From Lentilactobacillus sp. SPB1-3 (GTDB lineage Bacteria; Bacillota; Bacilli; Lactobacillales; Lactobacillaceae), in the NCBI RefSeq assembly GCF_026913205.2, contig NZ_CP168151.1:186001-250000 (forward strand): a stretch of 64,000 nt of DNA, in the 5' to 3' direction. Made by a program: the position numbers and the translations under genes. The notes beneath the pieces were generated by a model, which was not told the origin of the DNA, searched no databases, and was given only the letters and a program-made list of their open reading frames with translations. Of the stretch, positions 16,842-25,961 are shown piece by piece. The stretch's first letter is position 1; the number at the start of each line of letters is the position of its first letter.

Positions 16842-17012
16842 TTGACTTGACATAAATTTTCGTAATGATAAAGTTATTAGAAATAACAAGCTTTAATTTG
16901 GTTCAGAGAAGCCAAAAGCGGACGAATAGATAATGTCCGTGAACTTGCGGGACAAATGGATAGAATTCAGGGTGAATACTATCTTCCGCAGTTATCTCGG
17001 GCTTTTTTTGTG
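16842..17012 (+). promoter_or_regulatory. Promoter and attenuator-like leader of the pyr operon
   Basis: TTGACT (16842) with TGATAA (16866-16871) at 18 bp spacing could be the promoter. The leader holds a hairpin at 16898-16915 whose loop reads GGTTCAGAGAAGCC, a compensated variant of the PyrR-binding motif ARUCCNGNGAGGYU. It then has GCGGAC/GTCCGT (16918-16940) and a long hairpin closed by TGCGG/CCGCA (about 16946-16990), and ends GGGCTTTTTTTG (16999-17010). A PyrR-controlled attenuator is the likely reading; the terminator stem was not resolved unambiguously by eye. Confidence 0.5.
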
Positions 17013-17033
17013 CCAAAAATTTGGAGGTAGCTT

Positions 17034-17762
17034 ATGCGAAAAGATGGTCCATTAATCATTTCTTTAGATGTTTCTTCTAAAGAAGAATTGGTTTCTTTTA
17101 TTCAGCGGTTCAATCCTGATGAGAAGCTAACTATCAAAATTGGCATGGAATTATTCTATGGTGAAGGCCCTAGTATTGTTCGGAATTTGCTGAACTTGGG
17201 ATATGATGTTTTTTTGGATTTGAAGCTTCATGATATTCCGAATACGGTGAGAAAAGGTATGAAACAGATTGGTAAAATGGGAGTTTCGTTCACTACGGTT
17301 CATGCCTTAGGCGGTTCAGAAATGATCAAACAAGCTAAGCAGGGGTTGCTTGAAGGCGCCAGTGAAGCAGGAGTTCAGCCGCCTAAGTTATTGGCGGTCA
17401 CCGAATTGACTTCGATTACACCCAAAGGATTAGCTGAAGAGCAAAACAGTAGGCTACCAATGGTAGATCAGGTTGTTGCACTTGCAAAACTGGCACGAAA
17501 TTCTGGTGCTGATGGAGTTATCACTTCGCCACTTGAACTTTCTGCCTTAAAAAAAGAGGTTGGTGATGACTTCTGGTACGTTACACCAGGTATTCGACCG
17601 AATGATTTTCCAAAGGATGATCAATCACGAACATCCACTCCAACAGAGGCTGCTAACGCGGGAAGTAGTGCGTTGGTAGTCGGTAGACCAATTATCAACG
17701 CTACGGATCCAGTAACTGCATATCAAAACATGATGGAGGAATGGTTAAATGCAAACCGATAA
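17034..17762 (+). CDS. pyrF: Orotidine-5'-phosphate decarboxylase
   Basis: A 242-residue enzyme making UMP from OMP, the last step of de novo pyrimidine synthesis. The active-site DLKLHDIPNT (residues 62-71) carries the catalytic Lys/Asp pair, and VTPGIRPND near residue 185 is the phosphate-binding end. GGAGG precedes the ATG at 17034. It is the first gene of pyrF-pyrE-pyrD, and its end overlaps pyrE by 14 bp. Confidence 0.95.
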   Translation: MRKDGPLIISLDVSSKEELVSFIQRFNPDEKLTIKIGMELFYGEGPSIVRNLLNLGYDVFLDLKLHDIPNTVRKGMKQIGKMGVSFTTVHALGGSEMIKQAKQGLLEGASEAGVQPPKLLAVTELTSITPKGLAEEQNSRLPMVDQVVALAKLARNSGADGVITSPLELSALKKEVGDDFWYVTPGIRPNDFPKDDQSRTSTPTEAANAGSSALVVGRPIINATDPVTAYQNMMEEWLNANR

Positions 17763-18396
17763 GATTGTTCAGCAACTGATTGATGATAATATTGTTAGTA
17801 TTTCACTAGATAAGCCGTTTAGATATGCAAGTGGCATGTTAGCGCCTATCTATACTGATTTTAGATTAACCATAGCAATTCCAGAGTTACGGGAGTTGAT
17901 CGTGGATGGGTTGGCAAAAATTATTAAAGACCAATATCCTGAAGTCACTGTCATTGGTGGTGTGGCAACTGCAGGAATTCCACACGCAGCTTGGGTAGCT
18001 CAGAAACTAGGTTTGCCGATGATTTATGTTAGGTCAAAGCCTAAGGACCACGGTGCCAATAAACAAATTGAAGGAAGAATTTCAAAGAACGATAAAGTTG
18101 TCTTGATTGATGACCTAATTTCCACAGGAGGCAGTGTTTTAAAAGCCGTTGAAGCTGTCAGAAAGGCAGGATATATCGTCAGCGGAGTTGCTGCAATTTA
18201 TACTTATGAATTTCCAGATGCAGATAATAACTTTGCCCATGCGAATACGCAACTTGCACCATTGATCACGTATTCTGATGTGATTAAACAGGGGTTTGAA
18301 GAGGGCCGATTCACTGAAAAACAGTTCAAGTTCTTATCTTCTTGGCACCAAGCACCATGGAAGTGGACAGAGCAGGAGGAAGCCCATGCAAACTAA
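17749..18396 (+). CDS. pyrE: Orotate phosphoribosyltransferase
   Basis: A 215-residue enzyme converting orotate and PRPP to OMP. The PRPP-binding motif VVLIDDLISTGGS (near residues 118-130) and YVRSKPKDHG are diagnostic. It overlaps pyrF at the start and pyrD at the end, consistent with coupled translation. It uses the orotate made by the dihydroorotate dehydrogenase encoded next. Confidence 0.95.
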   Translation: MQTDKIVQQLIDDNIVSISLDKPFRYASGMLAPIYTDFRLTIAIPELRELIVDGLAKIIKDQYPEVTVIGGVATAGIPHAAWVAQKLGLPMIYVRSKPKDHGANKQIEGRISKNDKVVLIDDLISTGGSVLKAVEAVRKAGYIVSGVAAIYTYEFPDADNNFAHANTQLAPLITYSDVIKQGFEEGRFTEKQFKFLSSWHQAPWKWTEQEEAHAN

Positions 18397-19330
18397 AGTG
18401 TCGATGCAAGCTGAAATTGCAGGGATTTCATTTGATAATTTACTGCTAAATGCCGCGGGAATTCGGTGCTCAACAGTCCAAGATTTGAATAGCATCTTAA
18501 CTTCAGAGGCCGGCGGGGTAGTTACTAAAAGTGCAACAGTCGAGGAGCGAGCAGGAAATGAAAGTCCTCGCATGCGGGCGTTGCCATTAGGAAGTATTAA
18601 TTCCATGGGATTACCCAATCACGGATTTGATTACTATATGGCCTATGTGCTGAAAGCTCAATCTGCTGGCTACAATAACGTGATATTGTCAGTTGCTGGA
18701 TTGTCACCGGCTGATGACTTGCTAATGTTAAGAGAAATTCAGCAGAGCGGTTTTGACGGTTTGGTAGAACTTAATCTATCTTGTCCAAATGTTAAGGGAA
18801 AACCTCAAGTTGGCTATGATTTTGCCGCCGTTGAGCAACTTTTGGGAGAGATATTTAAGTTTTTTGATAAACGTTTAGGATTGAAATTGCCACCATACTT
18901 TGATTTAACACAGTTTGATGAGATGGCCGCTATCATTAATCAATATCCAGTAACGTATGTTAATTCAATTAATTCCATTGGTAACGGATTGGTGATTGAT
19001 CCGGTCACAGAAACTGCCGTGATCAAGCCTAAGGGTGGCTTTGGTGGACTCGGAGGGGAATATGCTAAACCAACGGCGTTGGCTAACGTTAGGGGATTTA
19101 GACAGCGTTTGAAACCAGAAATTCAGATGATTGGTACTGGTGGTATTAAATCGGGGATGGATGTTTTTGAACACGTACTTTGCGGGGCGGACCTAGTTCA
19201 GATTGGTACGGCATTTGGTTCTGAGGGGACCCCAATTTTTGATAGAATTTCCCAAGAACTTCAAGATATCATGATTGAAAAAGGCTATCGCAGGTTAGCT
19301 GACTTTAGGGGAAAGCTAAAAACATTATGA
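18386..19330 (+). CDS. pyrD: Dihydroorotate dehydrogenase, class 1A
   Basis: A 314-residue FMN enzyme oxidising dihydroorotate, probably with fumarate as acceptor. The class 1 catalytic Cys is in LNLSCPNVKGKPQ; class 1A is favoured because no electron-transfer partner (PyrK) lies nearby and the sequence has the soluble class 1A look. FMN-binding ends are GTGGIKSG and QIGTAF. The start is the ATG at 18386 after AGGAGGA, not the longer frame inside pyrE. A terminator closes the operon. Confidence 0.92.
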   Translation: MQTKVSMQAEIAGISFDNLLLNAAGIRCSTVQDLNSILTSEAGGVVTKSATVEERAGNESPRMRALPLGSINSMGLPNHGFDYYMAYVLKAQSAGYNNVILSVAGLSPADDLLMLREIQQSGFDGLVELNLSCPNVKGKPQVGYDFAAVEQLLGEIFKFFDKRLGLKLPPYFDLTQFDEMAAIINQYPVTYVNSINSIGNGLVIDPVTETAVIKPKGGFGGLGGEYAKPTALANVRGFRQRLKPEIQMIGTGGIKSGMDVFEHVLCGADLVQIGTAFGSEGTPIFDRISQELQDIMIEKGYRRLADFRGKLKTL

Positions 19331-19357
19331 TTGTTATTTCTGAAGATTAATTTTAGG

Positions 19358-19392
19358 CTGTTATTATAGATGTTTTATAATAGCAGTTTTTA
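19358..19392 (+). terminator. Terminator of the pyr operon
   Basis: CTGTTATTATA (19358-19368) pairs with TATAATAGCAG (19376-19386), followed by TTTTTATTT. Confidence 0.8.
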
Positions 19393-19421
19393 TTTGCATA
19401 AAATTAATGGGAGGATACTTA

Positions 19422-21935
19422 ATGAAATCAACTGAACAAATCGAAGTTATTGGCGGTAACGTCAATAACTTAAAGAATATTGACATTAACATCCCGTTAC
19501 ATAAATTTGTGGCCATTTCAGGACTCTCAGGTTCTGGAAAATCTTCTCTAGCTATGGGCATTTTATATTCAGAAGGTGCTCGGCGATACTTGGATGCGTT
19601 AGCAACATATACTCGTCGGCGAATCAGCCAGGTCGGTCGTAGTGACGTTAGATCCGTCAAACATATTCCATCTGCGCTAGCTTTAAGGCAGCGGCCAACC
19701 GTTCCAGGAGCACGTTCAACTGTTGGTACGATGACAGAGATCTTTAACGTGATTCGACTGATTTATTCACGGCTAGGATCACCTAAATGTCCGAATGGTC
19801 ATCAAGTTCCACCAACCATTAAGATTGCGGAAGCGATGGATAAAGTCGGCGATGGTATGGGTGTGATAACTTGTCCTACTTGTGGCGTAAAATTCAATGC
19901 CTTTAGTGCCGAAGATTTCGCGTTTAATTCAGTTGGCGCTTGTCCTCAATGTGAGGGGTAAGGAGTCACCAAACAAATTGATCCAGATACATTGATCGGT
20001 GACCGAACCAAAACGATTCGTGAGGGTGCAGTTAACGCTTGGCACATTCCAGGACGAAACTTCATGCCCATCGTTGCAGAAGCGGCTGGAGTGCGAATCG
20101 ATGTCCCATTTAATGAACTAACTGATGAAGAAGTGGAGACAGTTCTTCATGGTGAACAAAGAAAATTCAGTATTAATATTCCGTCCAAAAATGGTCGGGT
20201 GTTTCATATGGACAATGCGCTTTATGAAAATGCATATAATGCCATTGCTGATAGTATGCAGACCACCAAGAGTGAGATTGCACTGAAACGGCTGAACAAA
20301 TTTTATAAATTCACTACTTGTCCAGTTTGTCATGGTAGTCGAATCAATCCTGATCGATTAACTCAACTGATCGATGGTAAGAACATTGCTGAGGCCAGTG
20401 AATTGGCTTTAGGTCAATTACCAGAATTTATTGATAATTTGAAGCAATGGTTGCCAGACGATATGCAAAAAATCGCTAATAATCTATCAAGTGAATTATT
20501 AAATCAGCTGCAACCATTACTTGATCTCGGATTAGATTATTTAACTATGGCGCGAGCTGGTGCGACACTTTCTACCGGTGAGTTGCAACGAATCCAGTTG
20601 GGTAGAACATTGAGAACTCAGACAACTGGAGTACTTTACGTATTGGATGAACCTTCTGTTGGGCTTCATCCGGATAATGTTGCAGGGATGATCAATATCT
20701 TCAAACAAATTGTCGAGCAAGGTAATTCATTAGTTGTGGTTGATCACGAAACATCGATTATTGACGCGGCTGATTGGATTGTTGAAATTGGACCGGGTTC
20801 TGGAGAAAAAGGTGGTCAAGTGATTACCCAAGGAACCCCTACTGAAATCAAGCAAAATCCGCATTCATTGATTGGTCCATTTTTAACTGGAAAAGAACAG
20901 TTAGTGACCCGAGAAGTTGCTCAAGAACCGTTTGAAAATGGTTCTATTGATCTGACGATTAATCAAAGATTTAATTTAAATAATGTGACTGCTGAATTAC
21001 CTATCAATCGGCTGACTGCGGTTACTGGATTTTCCGGTGCCGGTAAAACTACCTTGATTCTAGATGGATTACTCAAGGCCTTTGATACTCAACGACAACA
21101 TCAACAGTTACCAGACTACATCGCAAACTTTGATTCCGCGCATGTGAAGCATGTGGTGAGTGTCGATGCTGCTCCAGTTGGTAAAAATGCGCGGTCTACA
21201 GTGGCAACTTATACCAATATCATGGACAACTTGCGGAAGCTATTTGCTGGTCAACCACAAGCAAAAGAGAAGAAGTTTTCAGCAAGTCACTTCTCATATA
21301 ACAACAAGCAAGGAGCTTGTCCAACTTGTGGCGGTACCGGTGAAATTTCACTTGATATCCAGTATTTGCCAGACATGGTGGAGGTCTGTCCTATTTGTCA
21401 TGGAAAACGTTTCAGACCTGAAGTCTTGGATGTTAAGTGGAATGGGATGTCGATCGCCGAGGTGTTGGATTTAGATGTGACTGAGGCACTTGAGGTCTTT
21501 AAGGACAACGAAACAATCACACAGACTTTGACTACGTTAAAAGAAATGGGATTGGAGTATCTCCACTTGGGAGAAAGCACCCCGAGTCTTTCAGGTGGTG
21601 AAGCACAACGGTTGAAATTAACATCGCATATGAAACGTTCGCAAAAAAATACGCTGTTTATTTTTGATGAACCATCTGTTGGACTACATCCTATTGATGT
21701 TCACGTATTATTAAAGGTGTTTGACGGACTGATCAGACAAGGTGCAACAGTTATCATGATTACGCATGACCTTGATTTGATGGCCAATGCTTATTATATG
21801 ATTGATATGGGTCCAAAGGGCGGTAGCCTAGGTGGTAAGATTGTTGCTGCCGGTAAACCTCAGGATTTAATTAAGGATAATGATAGTTTAACGGTCAAAT
21901 ATTTAAGAGAACAATTCGCTAAGAATCAAAATTAA
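19422..21935 (+). pseudogene. UvrA-like ABC protein with one nonsense codon
   Basis: The frame of 838 codons encodes a UvrA-type protein with two ATPase modules: GLSGSGKSS and GFSGAGKTT Walker A motifs, zinc-finger cysteines (CPTCG, CPQC; CPVCHGSR; CPTCGGTGE), signatures LSTGELQR and LSGGEAQR, and Walker B ends FDEPSVGLHP. It is shorter than housekeeping UvrA (about 940 residues), resembling UvrA2/drug-resistance types. A TAA at 19959-19961 follows CPQCEG, where homologues usually have CEGLG; TTA to TAA is a one-base change. The frame is otherwise open. The start is the ATG at 19422, after GGAGG. Either a fresh pseudogene or a sequence error. Confidence 0.8.
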
Positions 21936-21943
21936 TAGTAATC

Positions 21944-21979
21944 AAAAAACGCCATTCATTATTATGAATGGCGTTTTAA
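21944..21979 (+). terminator. Terminator after the UvrA-like gene
   Basis: AAAACGCCATTCAT pairs with ATGAATGGCGTTTT around TATT. Confidence 0.85.
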
Positions 21980-22042
21980 TTTGAAAAATTACCAAGCTTA
22001 TATGTGTTGATTACTAAATGGTAAATAACCTATATAAACCCA

Positions 22043-22261
22043 TTAATTAAAGACGATTTCGAACTGCTGAGGCCCATCGATTGACCGAACATTGAAGACT
22101 TCGTGATTGGTCAATAATGAGTCAGTTCGAAACTCTGGATGGAGATGACCTGGGAATGCAAACCTGATTTGATTGTTGACCTTGCTAACATACCCGTTGC
22201 TACCATCAGATAACTTTACTGTTTGATCAGTCTTGTGGGGATTAACGTGAATCTTAACCAT
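22043..22261 (-). CDS. Hypothetical small protein
   Basis: A 72-residue soluble protein (MVKIHVNPHKTDQTVKL..., ending FEIVFN) with no membrane segment and a likely beta-strand pattern. GGAGG precedes the ATG by nine bases on the minus strand. No family is recognised. Confidence 0.6.
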   Translation of the reverse strand: MVKIHVNPHKTDQTVKLSDGSNGYVSKVNNQIRFAFPGHLHPEFRTDSLLTNHEVFNVRSIDGPQQFEIVFN

Positions 22262-22351
22262 AATTAGCTCGCCTCCTAATTCAAGTTTACCACCATGGAT
22301 GGCAATAACAACTAAATGAAAGGTTGTTATTGCTCTGCATTTATTCTTTAT

Positions 22352-22630
22352 TTAGAAGGCTAAAACTGTATCTGGAATATTTTCTATTTCAATCTCAACG
22401 GGACTATCTTTAGATATAAGAATTTGATTTTGTGTAGGATCATCAATATAAGATAAAGAATATTTCACACCGATATTTCCAATTATACTTACGATATCTA
22501 ACGTTGCCTTGAGACTATAGATGAAAAAATGCATCCGTTGATCATTTTTGTTAGTCGTGGTATATAAATTAGATTCATTTGGGATACTAAGAGATATGAT
22601 TCTTAATAATGATTCATTATGGGATTCCAT
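22352..22630 (-). CDS. Hypothetical protein
   Basis: About 92 residues (MESHNESLLRIISLSI..., ending IPDTVLAF), acidic and without membrane helices. ATAAGGCG lies upstream; a GTG directly before the ATG is an alternative start. No family is recognised. Confidence 0.5.
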   Translation of the reverse strand: MESHNESLLRIISLSIPNESNLYTTTNKNDQRMHFFIYSLKATLDIVSIIGNIGVKYSLSYIDDPTQNQILISKDSPVEIEIENIPDTVLAF

Positions 22631-22697
22631 CACTAATTCGCCTTATCTTTATAATTGATTTGATAGTTAAATTTACTAAAATTAAACTTTGGAATTT

Positions 22698-22912
22698 CTA
22701 TTTTGTGCGAGCTTTCTTTTTTCTAGCATTAAGCCAAATCATGGATACATAACCAATATTAGTTAAACCGAATATTATTCCTGCAAAAACACTCAACCAA
22801 AATGAGTGAAAAAGAAAATAGCAAGCAGCAAAACTAATTCAATGGCATCAGCAAATGTGAATGCTCGATTCCAAGAATCATATGGTTTGATGAATACTCT
22901 TGATGACTTCAT
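22698..22912 (-). pseudogene. Frameshifted small membrane protein gene
   Basis: A good start (GAGG seven to nine bases before ATG at 22910-22912) opens MKSSRVFIKPYDSWNRAF and a hydrophobic helix, then hits TGA near residue 40. Shifting frame by one in the T-rich stretch continues with a second helix (WLSVFAGIIFGLTNIGYVSM) and a basic end (NARKKKARTK) to a TAG at 22698-22700. This fits a two-helix protein of about 70 residues broken by a small indel. The other part of the 22634-23118 gap carries repeat copy 1. Confidence 0.55.
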
Positions 22913-22987
22913 TTACACACCTCATTAATTTTTGAATTTTGATTTACTATTCCTTCATCAATATATTAAATACGTTACCATATTTCT

Positions 22988-23097
22988 GAAGTGTTTTAAA
23001 AATTACTCAATATTGATGGTGATTTAAGAGTACTAATTTATGTTAAAAATAAAAAGAACGTACATATTTACATGCACGATGTAAACATATTCGTTCT
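22988..23097. repeat. Direct repeat flanking XRE paralogue C, copy 1 (with terminator)
   Basis: Similar over about 110 bp to 23755-23863. On the minus strand its AGAACG...CGTTCT hairpin, with TTTACAT/ATGTAAA inside and TTTTTATTTTT after it, terminates the XRE gene at 23119. Confidence 0.65.
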
Positions 23098-23118
23098 GAA
23101 GAAAATTTTATGTTGTAC

Positions 23119-23652
23119 CTATTTAACTCTATATATTTTAGTACTTGTTGGTTCAAAAAAATTATCATTAAGTAACACGAACGTGTTGAACAAATTTATT
23201 AACATTACCGTTAAAGATACCAAAATAATGGTTTTATATAAGCTATTGAATTTATTGTTTCTCCACAGAATATATAACGGTAATAAGATACCAACTATAG
23301 GAATCAACACTGATACAATACAAAGAATGAGTAATATCAAACCTTCATCTTTATTTTGATACAGGTCTTTGTTTGGAGTAGCCAAGTTAGCTTTTCTATC
23401 TAAAATTGTTTTTTTGTCCTCAGCAATTGTTTTAGGAAAATCATGGTTTTCTTTGACTAATTCATCGATGGAAACTTGATATATGTCGCTGAGATAAATA
23501 AGATTATCCAAATCTGGGTATCCTCTTCCATTTTCCCATTTAGAAATTGATTGCCTAGAAATATGTAAGATTGTAGCTACCTCATTTTGTGTTAGATTCG
23601 ATTCTATTCTTGCTTGTTTTAATGTATTTGATAGTTTTCTAATGAGTATCAT
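23119..23652 (-). CDS. XRE regulator with membrane tail (paralogue C)
   Basis: A 177-residue regulator: XRE domain (NLTQNEVATILHISRQSISK, WENGRGYPD), charged linker, then the membrane tail shared with 5279 and 7801 (EGLILLILCIVSVLIP, WRNNKFNSLYK, second helix, STKIYRVK end). The annotated ATG (23650-23652) directly abuts AAAAGG, so spacing is poor; the in-frame ATT nine bases later fits the site better, as in the 5279 paralogue. A plus-strand frame over it is a shadow. Confidence 0.82.
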   Translation of the reverse strand: MILIRKLSNTLKQARIESNLTQNEVATILHISRQSISKWENGRGYPDLDNLIYLSDIYQVSIDELVKENHDFPKTIAEDKKTILDRKANLATPNKDLYQNKDEGLILLILCIVSVLIPIVGILLPLYILWRNNKFNSLYKTIILVSLTVMLINLFNTFVLLNDNFFEPTSTKIYRVK

Positions 23653-23754
23653 CCTTTTATTTTTAAATTTGAATGGTAACTTTGAAGCGATTATTTTCTT
23701 TCTGAAGTCGCACTTTTGTAACGTCGATATGTACTAAATATGTTAACACACTTC

Positions 23755-23863
23755 GAAAGTGATTAAAAAAGGTGCAATATTGATAGTTATTTAATAATAC
23801 TAATTGATGCTAAAAATAAAAAAAGCATATGGGTTACATCAATCAAGTAAACCTATACGTTCT
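23755..23863. repeat. Direct repeat flanking XRE paralogue C, copy 2
   Basis: Similar to 22988-23097, including the CAATATTGAT core, the TTAAAAATAAAAA-type run and a degenerate hairpin ending CGTTCT. It lies upstream of the XRE gene, suggesting loss of a neighbouring gene copy. Nothing else is seen in the 23653-23973 gap. Confidence 0.6.
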
Positions 23864-23973
23864 TCACAATTTATATTTAATGAATTACGCTAAATATACA
23901 ATTAATAATATATAAAGGATGATGTTTTTATGATCGATAGAGTGACGCGACAATCCTTTAGTGGGGTATTAAT

Positions 23974-24261
23974 ATGATGAAAAAAGATATGCTTGCCGCA
24001 TTAACAGGATGTATATTTGGCGTTTTCTTATTTCCAATTTATGACCTTCTAGAACAATTTGTTAGAAAATATCCACATTGGCCTGCCGCAACGTTAGCTA
24101 TAGCCATGATTCTGATAATATTTTTTGCCTTTTTATTCATACTATACGTTGTTTTAGGAAAGAATAAGCGCTCGAACGAAGTGAATCACGTATGGGGAAT
24201 ATTGTTAATCTTCTTTCTGATATCTGGTTTGGCATCCTATTACTTATCAAATGGTTTTTAG
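23974..24261 (+). CDS. Membrane protein of unknown function
   Basis: A 95-residue protein with three helices (LAALTGCIFGVFLFPIYDLL; ATLAIAMILIIFFAFLFILY; VWGILLIFFLISGLASYYL) and a short positive loop (GKNKRSNE). GGGG lies before two adjacent ATG codons (23974, 23977). No family is recognised. Confidence 0.6.
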   Translation: MMKKDMLAALTGCIFGVFLFPIYDLLEQFVRKYPHWPAATLAIAMILIIFFAFLFILYVVLGKNKRSNEVNHVWGILLIFFLISGLASYYLSNGF

Positions 24262-24354
24262 GATTCAGTGTCTTCAAATAATACTCTAAATTTCTGATTT
24301 TAATGTGTGTTTCTCCCGTTACATAGAAATAAAGAGTAATGATATAGTACATAT

Positions 24355-24391
24355 AAAAAAGGACTACTTACCTTAGCAAGTAGTCCTTTTT
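24355..24391. terminator. Bidirectional terminator
   Basis: AAAAAGGACTACTT pairs with AAGTAGTCCTTTTT. It serves the minus-strand PAS operon and possibly the plus-strand gene at 23974. Confidence 0.88.
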
Positions 24392-24398
24392 CACATGC

Positions 24399-24995
24399 TT
24401 AAGATAGCCACGAGTCTGACGCTCCCGTTGATGCATCTTTAGCAGGTTCTCGATTTGAAGTTTGCGTTTTTTTATCTTGTTCAGGCCCTTTGTCATACTT
24501 TGGTGCGACAAATTTATCTGGATCGTACGTGGATTGTGATGTGCTAGTTGATACATCCGTTCCTAGAATACCATCGAAGGTTGGATTCTCATCAATCAAA
24601 TTAGTGAAGTAATCAAGCTGACCAGTAAAGACTAAAATCCCTAAATAAGTACCATCATCATCTCGTACAGCGAAGTAACCGTTATACGTGTGATGTTTTC
24701 CCGAAATGATTTCGAATTTATCTCTAGAACCGGACTTTAAAGCATCCACCATTTGATATACGCGCGGCAAGACGTTGGCGGGGTGAAGTGCCTCCATGCT
24801 TTCATTAAGTTGATCGGCAGTTCGTGGGTTAATTCGCGATTCTTGATTAGAGAAGTAAATAAAATTATCATTTTCGTCGATAAAGTCAATTTCAAACGGC
24901 ATGACGCTAAAAATGGCCTCAATTTGTTTGAGATCTAATTTACCAGTCTTAAATTGTACTACTGCATCTTTAATATAAGGATTAATGTCAGTCAT
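24399..24995 (-). CDS. PAS-domain protein with C-terminal flavinylation motif
   Basis: A 198-residue cytoplasmic protein. Residues 8-34 are a helical lead (AVVQFKTGKLDLKQIEAIFS), 34-130 a PAS domain of the DUF438-associated type (EIDFIDENDNFIYFSNQ; later GYFAVRDDDGTYLGILVFTG), and 131-185 a low-complexity linker. The last residues 187-193 read DASTGAS, matching the ApbE target pattern Dxx[ST]GA[ST], with the final Ser as likely FMN acceptor, followed by DSWLS. The upstream gene encodes ApbE, 15 bp away. A covalently flavinylated redox sensor or electron carrier is inferred. GAAGG precedes the ATG. Confidence 0.8.
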   Translation of the reverse strand: MTDINPYIKDAVVQFKTGKLDLKQIEAIFSVMPFEIDFIDENDNFIYFSNQESRINPRTADQLNESMEALHPANVLPRVYQMVDALKSGSRDKFEIISGKHHTYNGYFAVRDDDGTYLGILVFTGQLDYFTNLIDENPTFDGILGTDVSTSTSQSTYDPDKFVAPKYDKGPEQDKKTQTSNREPAKDASTGASDSWLS

Positions 24996-25010
24996 AAGAT
25001 TACCTTCTCA

Positions 25011-25961
25011 TCATAAAATTTGATAATCAGAATCAGTTAAAATAAATTTATCTTTGATATCATCGGACACTTCAATGGTGTGATCACTGTAAATAACTAT
25101 AAAACTAACTTGATATCCCAGTTCAGAAGCCATTTTACTTGCTCTGTCGATGCCATTGAAAAAACCAATGCTGGTCCAAATTTCTGCTTCAGTGGAAGTT
25201 GGGGTAATCGCGGTAATACCAGTAATGTTGGTTTCAAATGGGTATCCGGTTAATGAATCAATAATGTGGTGATACATATGATGATTAGTTTTTAAAAACC
25301 GTTCATAGACTCCAGAAGTAACTATGGATGATTCAGGAATAGTTACCACAGCTAAATCATTTCCGCGGGACAATTCGGGATTTTGAATGCCAATATTCCA
25401 CATCCCGTTTTCATGATTGCTTCTGCCAACTAATAAAATATTGCCACCTAAGTTAATAATACCGTTAGTAACGCCTTTACTTAACCAGAACTCTTTAATT
25501 TTATCCGCAATGTATCCCTTGGCAATCCCACCTAAATCAAGTTCCATGTCTGGATTGGTCAGAAATACAGTTTGCTTCACATCGTCTAAAATGATGTTAT
25601 CAGAATTGGTTAGATGTAAGGCGTTGTTTATTTGTGGCTTAGATGGAACGTTTGCACCATCAAAGCCTATTTTCCATAATTTAACAAGTGGCCCAATTGC
25701 GACGTTGAATCCAGCGTGCCAATTGCTAACGATCACGGCTTGTTTAACGATGTCATAAGCTTCAGTGGAAATTTGAATTGGTTTGATACCAGCATTATGG
25801 TTGATATCCATAATTTCTGATTGCTCACGATTGACAGTCAAAATATCTTCGTATTTTTGAATCAGTTCATTTGTTTGGGGTAGAATTTCTGGATCCGATT
25901 GCTCATCAATTGATAAGGTGATTTTGGTTCCTAAACCCGAGTAGATTTTTTGAATAATAAT
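25011..25961 (-). CDS. apbE: FAD:protein FMN transferase (ApbE family)
   Basis: About 316 residues. It transfers FMN from FAD to Ser/Thr of target proteins. Family motifs are in order: GLGTKITLSI, DLGGIAKGYIADKI, SIVTSGVYERF and HHIIDSLTGYPF. There is no signal peptide or lipobox, so it acts in the cytoplasm, matching the PAS target. The start is unusual: AAGGAGG (25973-25967) follows the MFS stop, and the next in-frame codons at start distance are ATT (25961, 25958, 25955); the upstream TTG overlaps the Shine-Dalgarno. It is the middle gene of an MFS-apbE-PAS unit. Confidence 0.88.
   Translation of the reverse strand: MIIQKIYSGLGTKITLSIDEQSDPEILPQTNELIQKYEDILTVNREQSEIMDINHNAGIKPIQISTEAYDIVKQAVIVSNWHAGFNVAIGPLVKLWKIGFDGANVPSKPQINNALHLTNSDNIILDDVKQTVFLTNPDMELDLGGIAKGYIADKIKEFWLSKGVTNGIINLGGNILLVGRSNHENGMWNIGIQNPELSRGNDLAVVTIPESSIVTSGVYERFLKTNHHMYHHIIDSLTGYPFETNITGITAITPTSTEAEIWTSIGFFNGIDRASKMASELGYQVSFIVIYSDHTIEVSDDIKDKFILTDSDYQIL

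Noticed and set aside
16957-17012. T-box in the pyr leader (AGGGTGAATAC)
   Set aside because: It only partly resembles the T-box core AGGGTGGNACCGCG and lacks a convincing specifier loop; PyrR control fits better.
23072-23359. 95-codon plus-strand frame
   Set aside because: Antisense to the tail of the XRE regulator at 23119, with no ribosome binding site.
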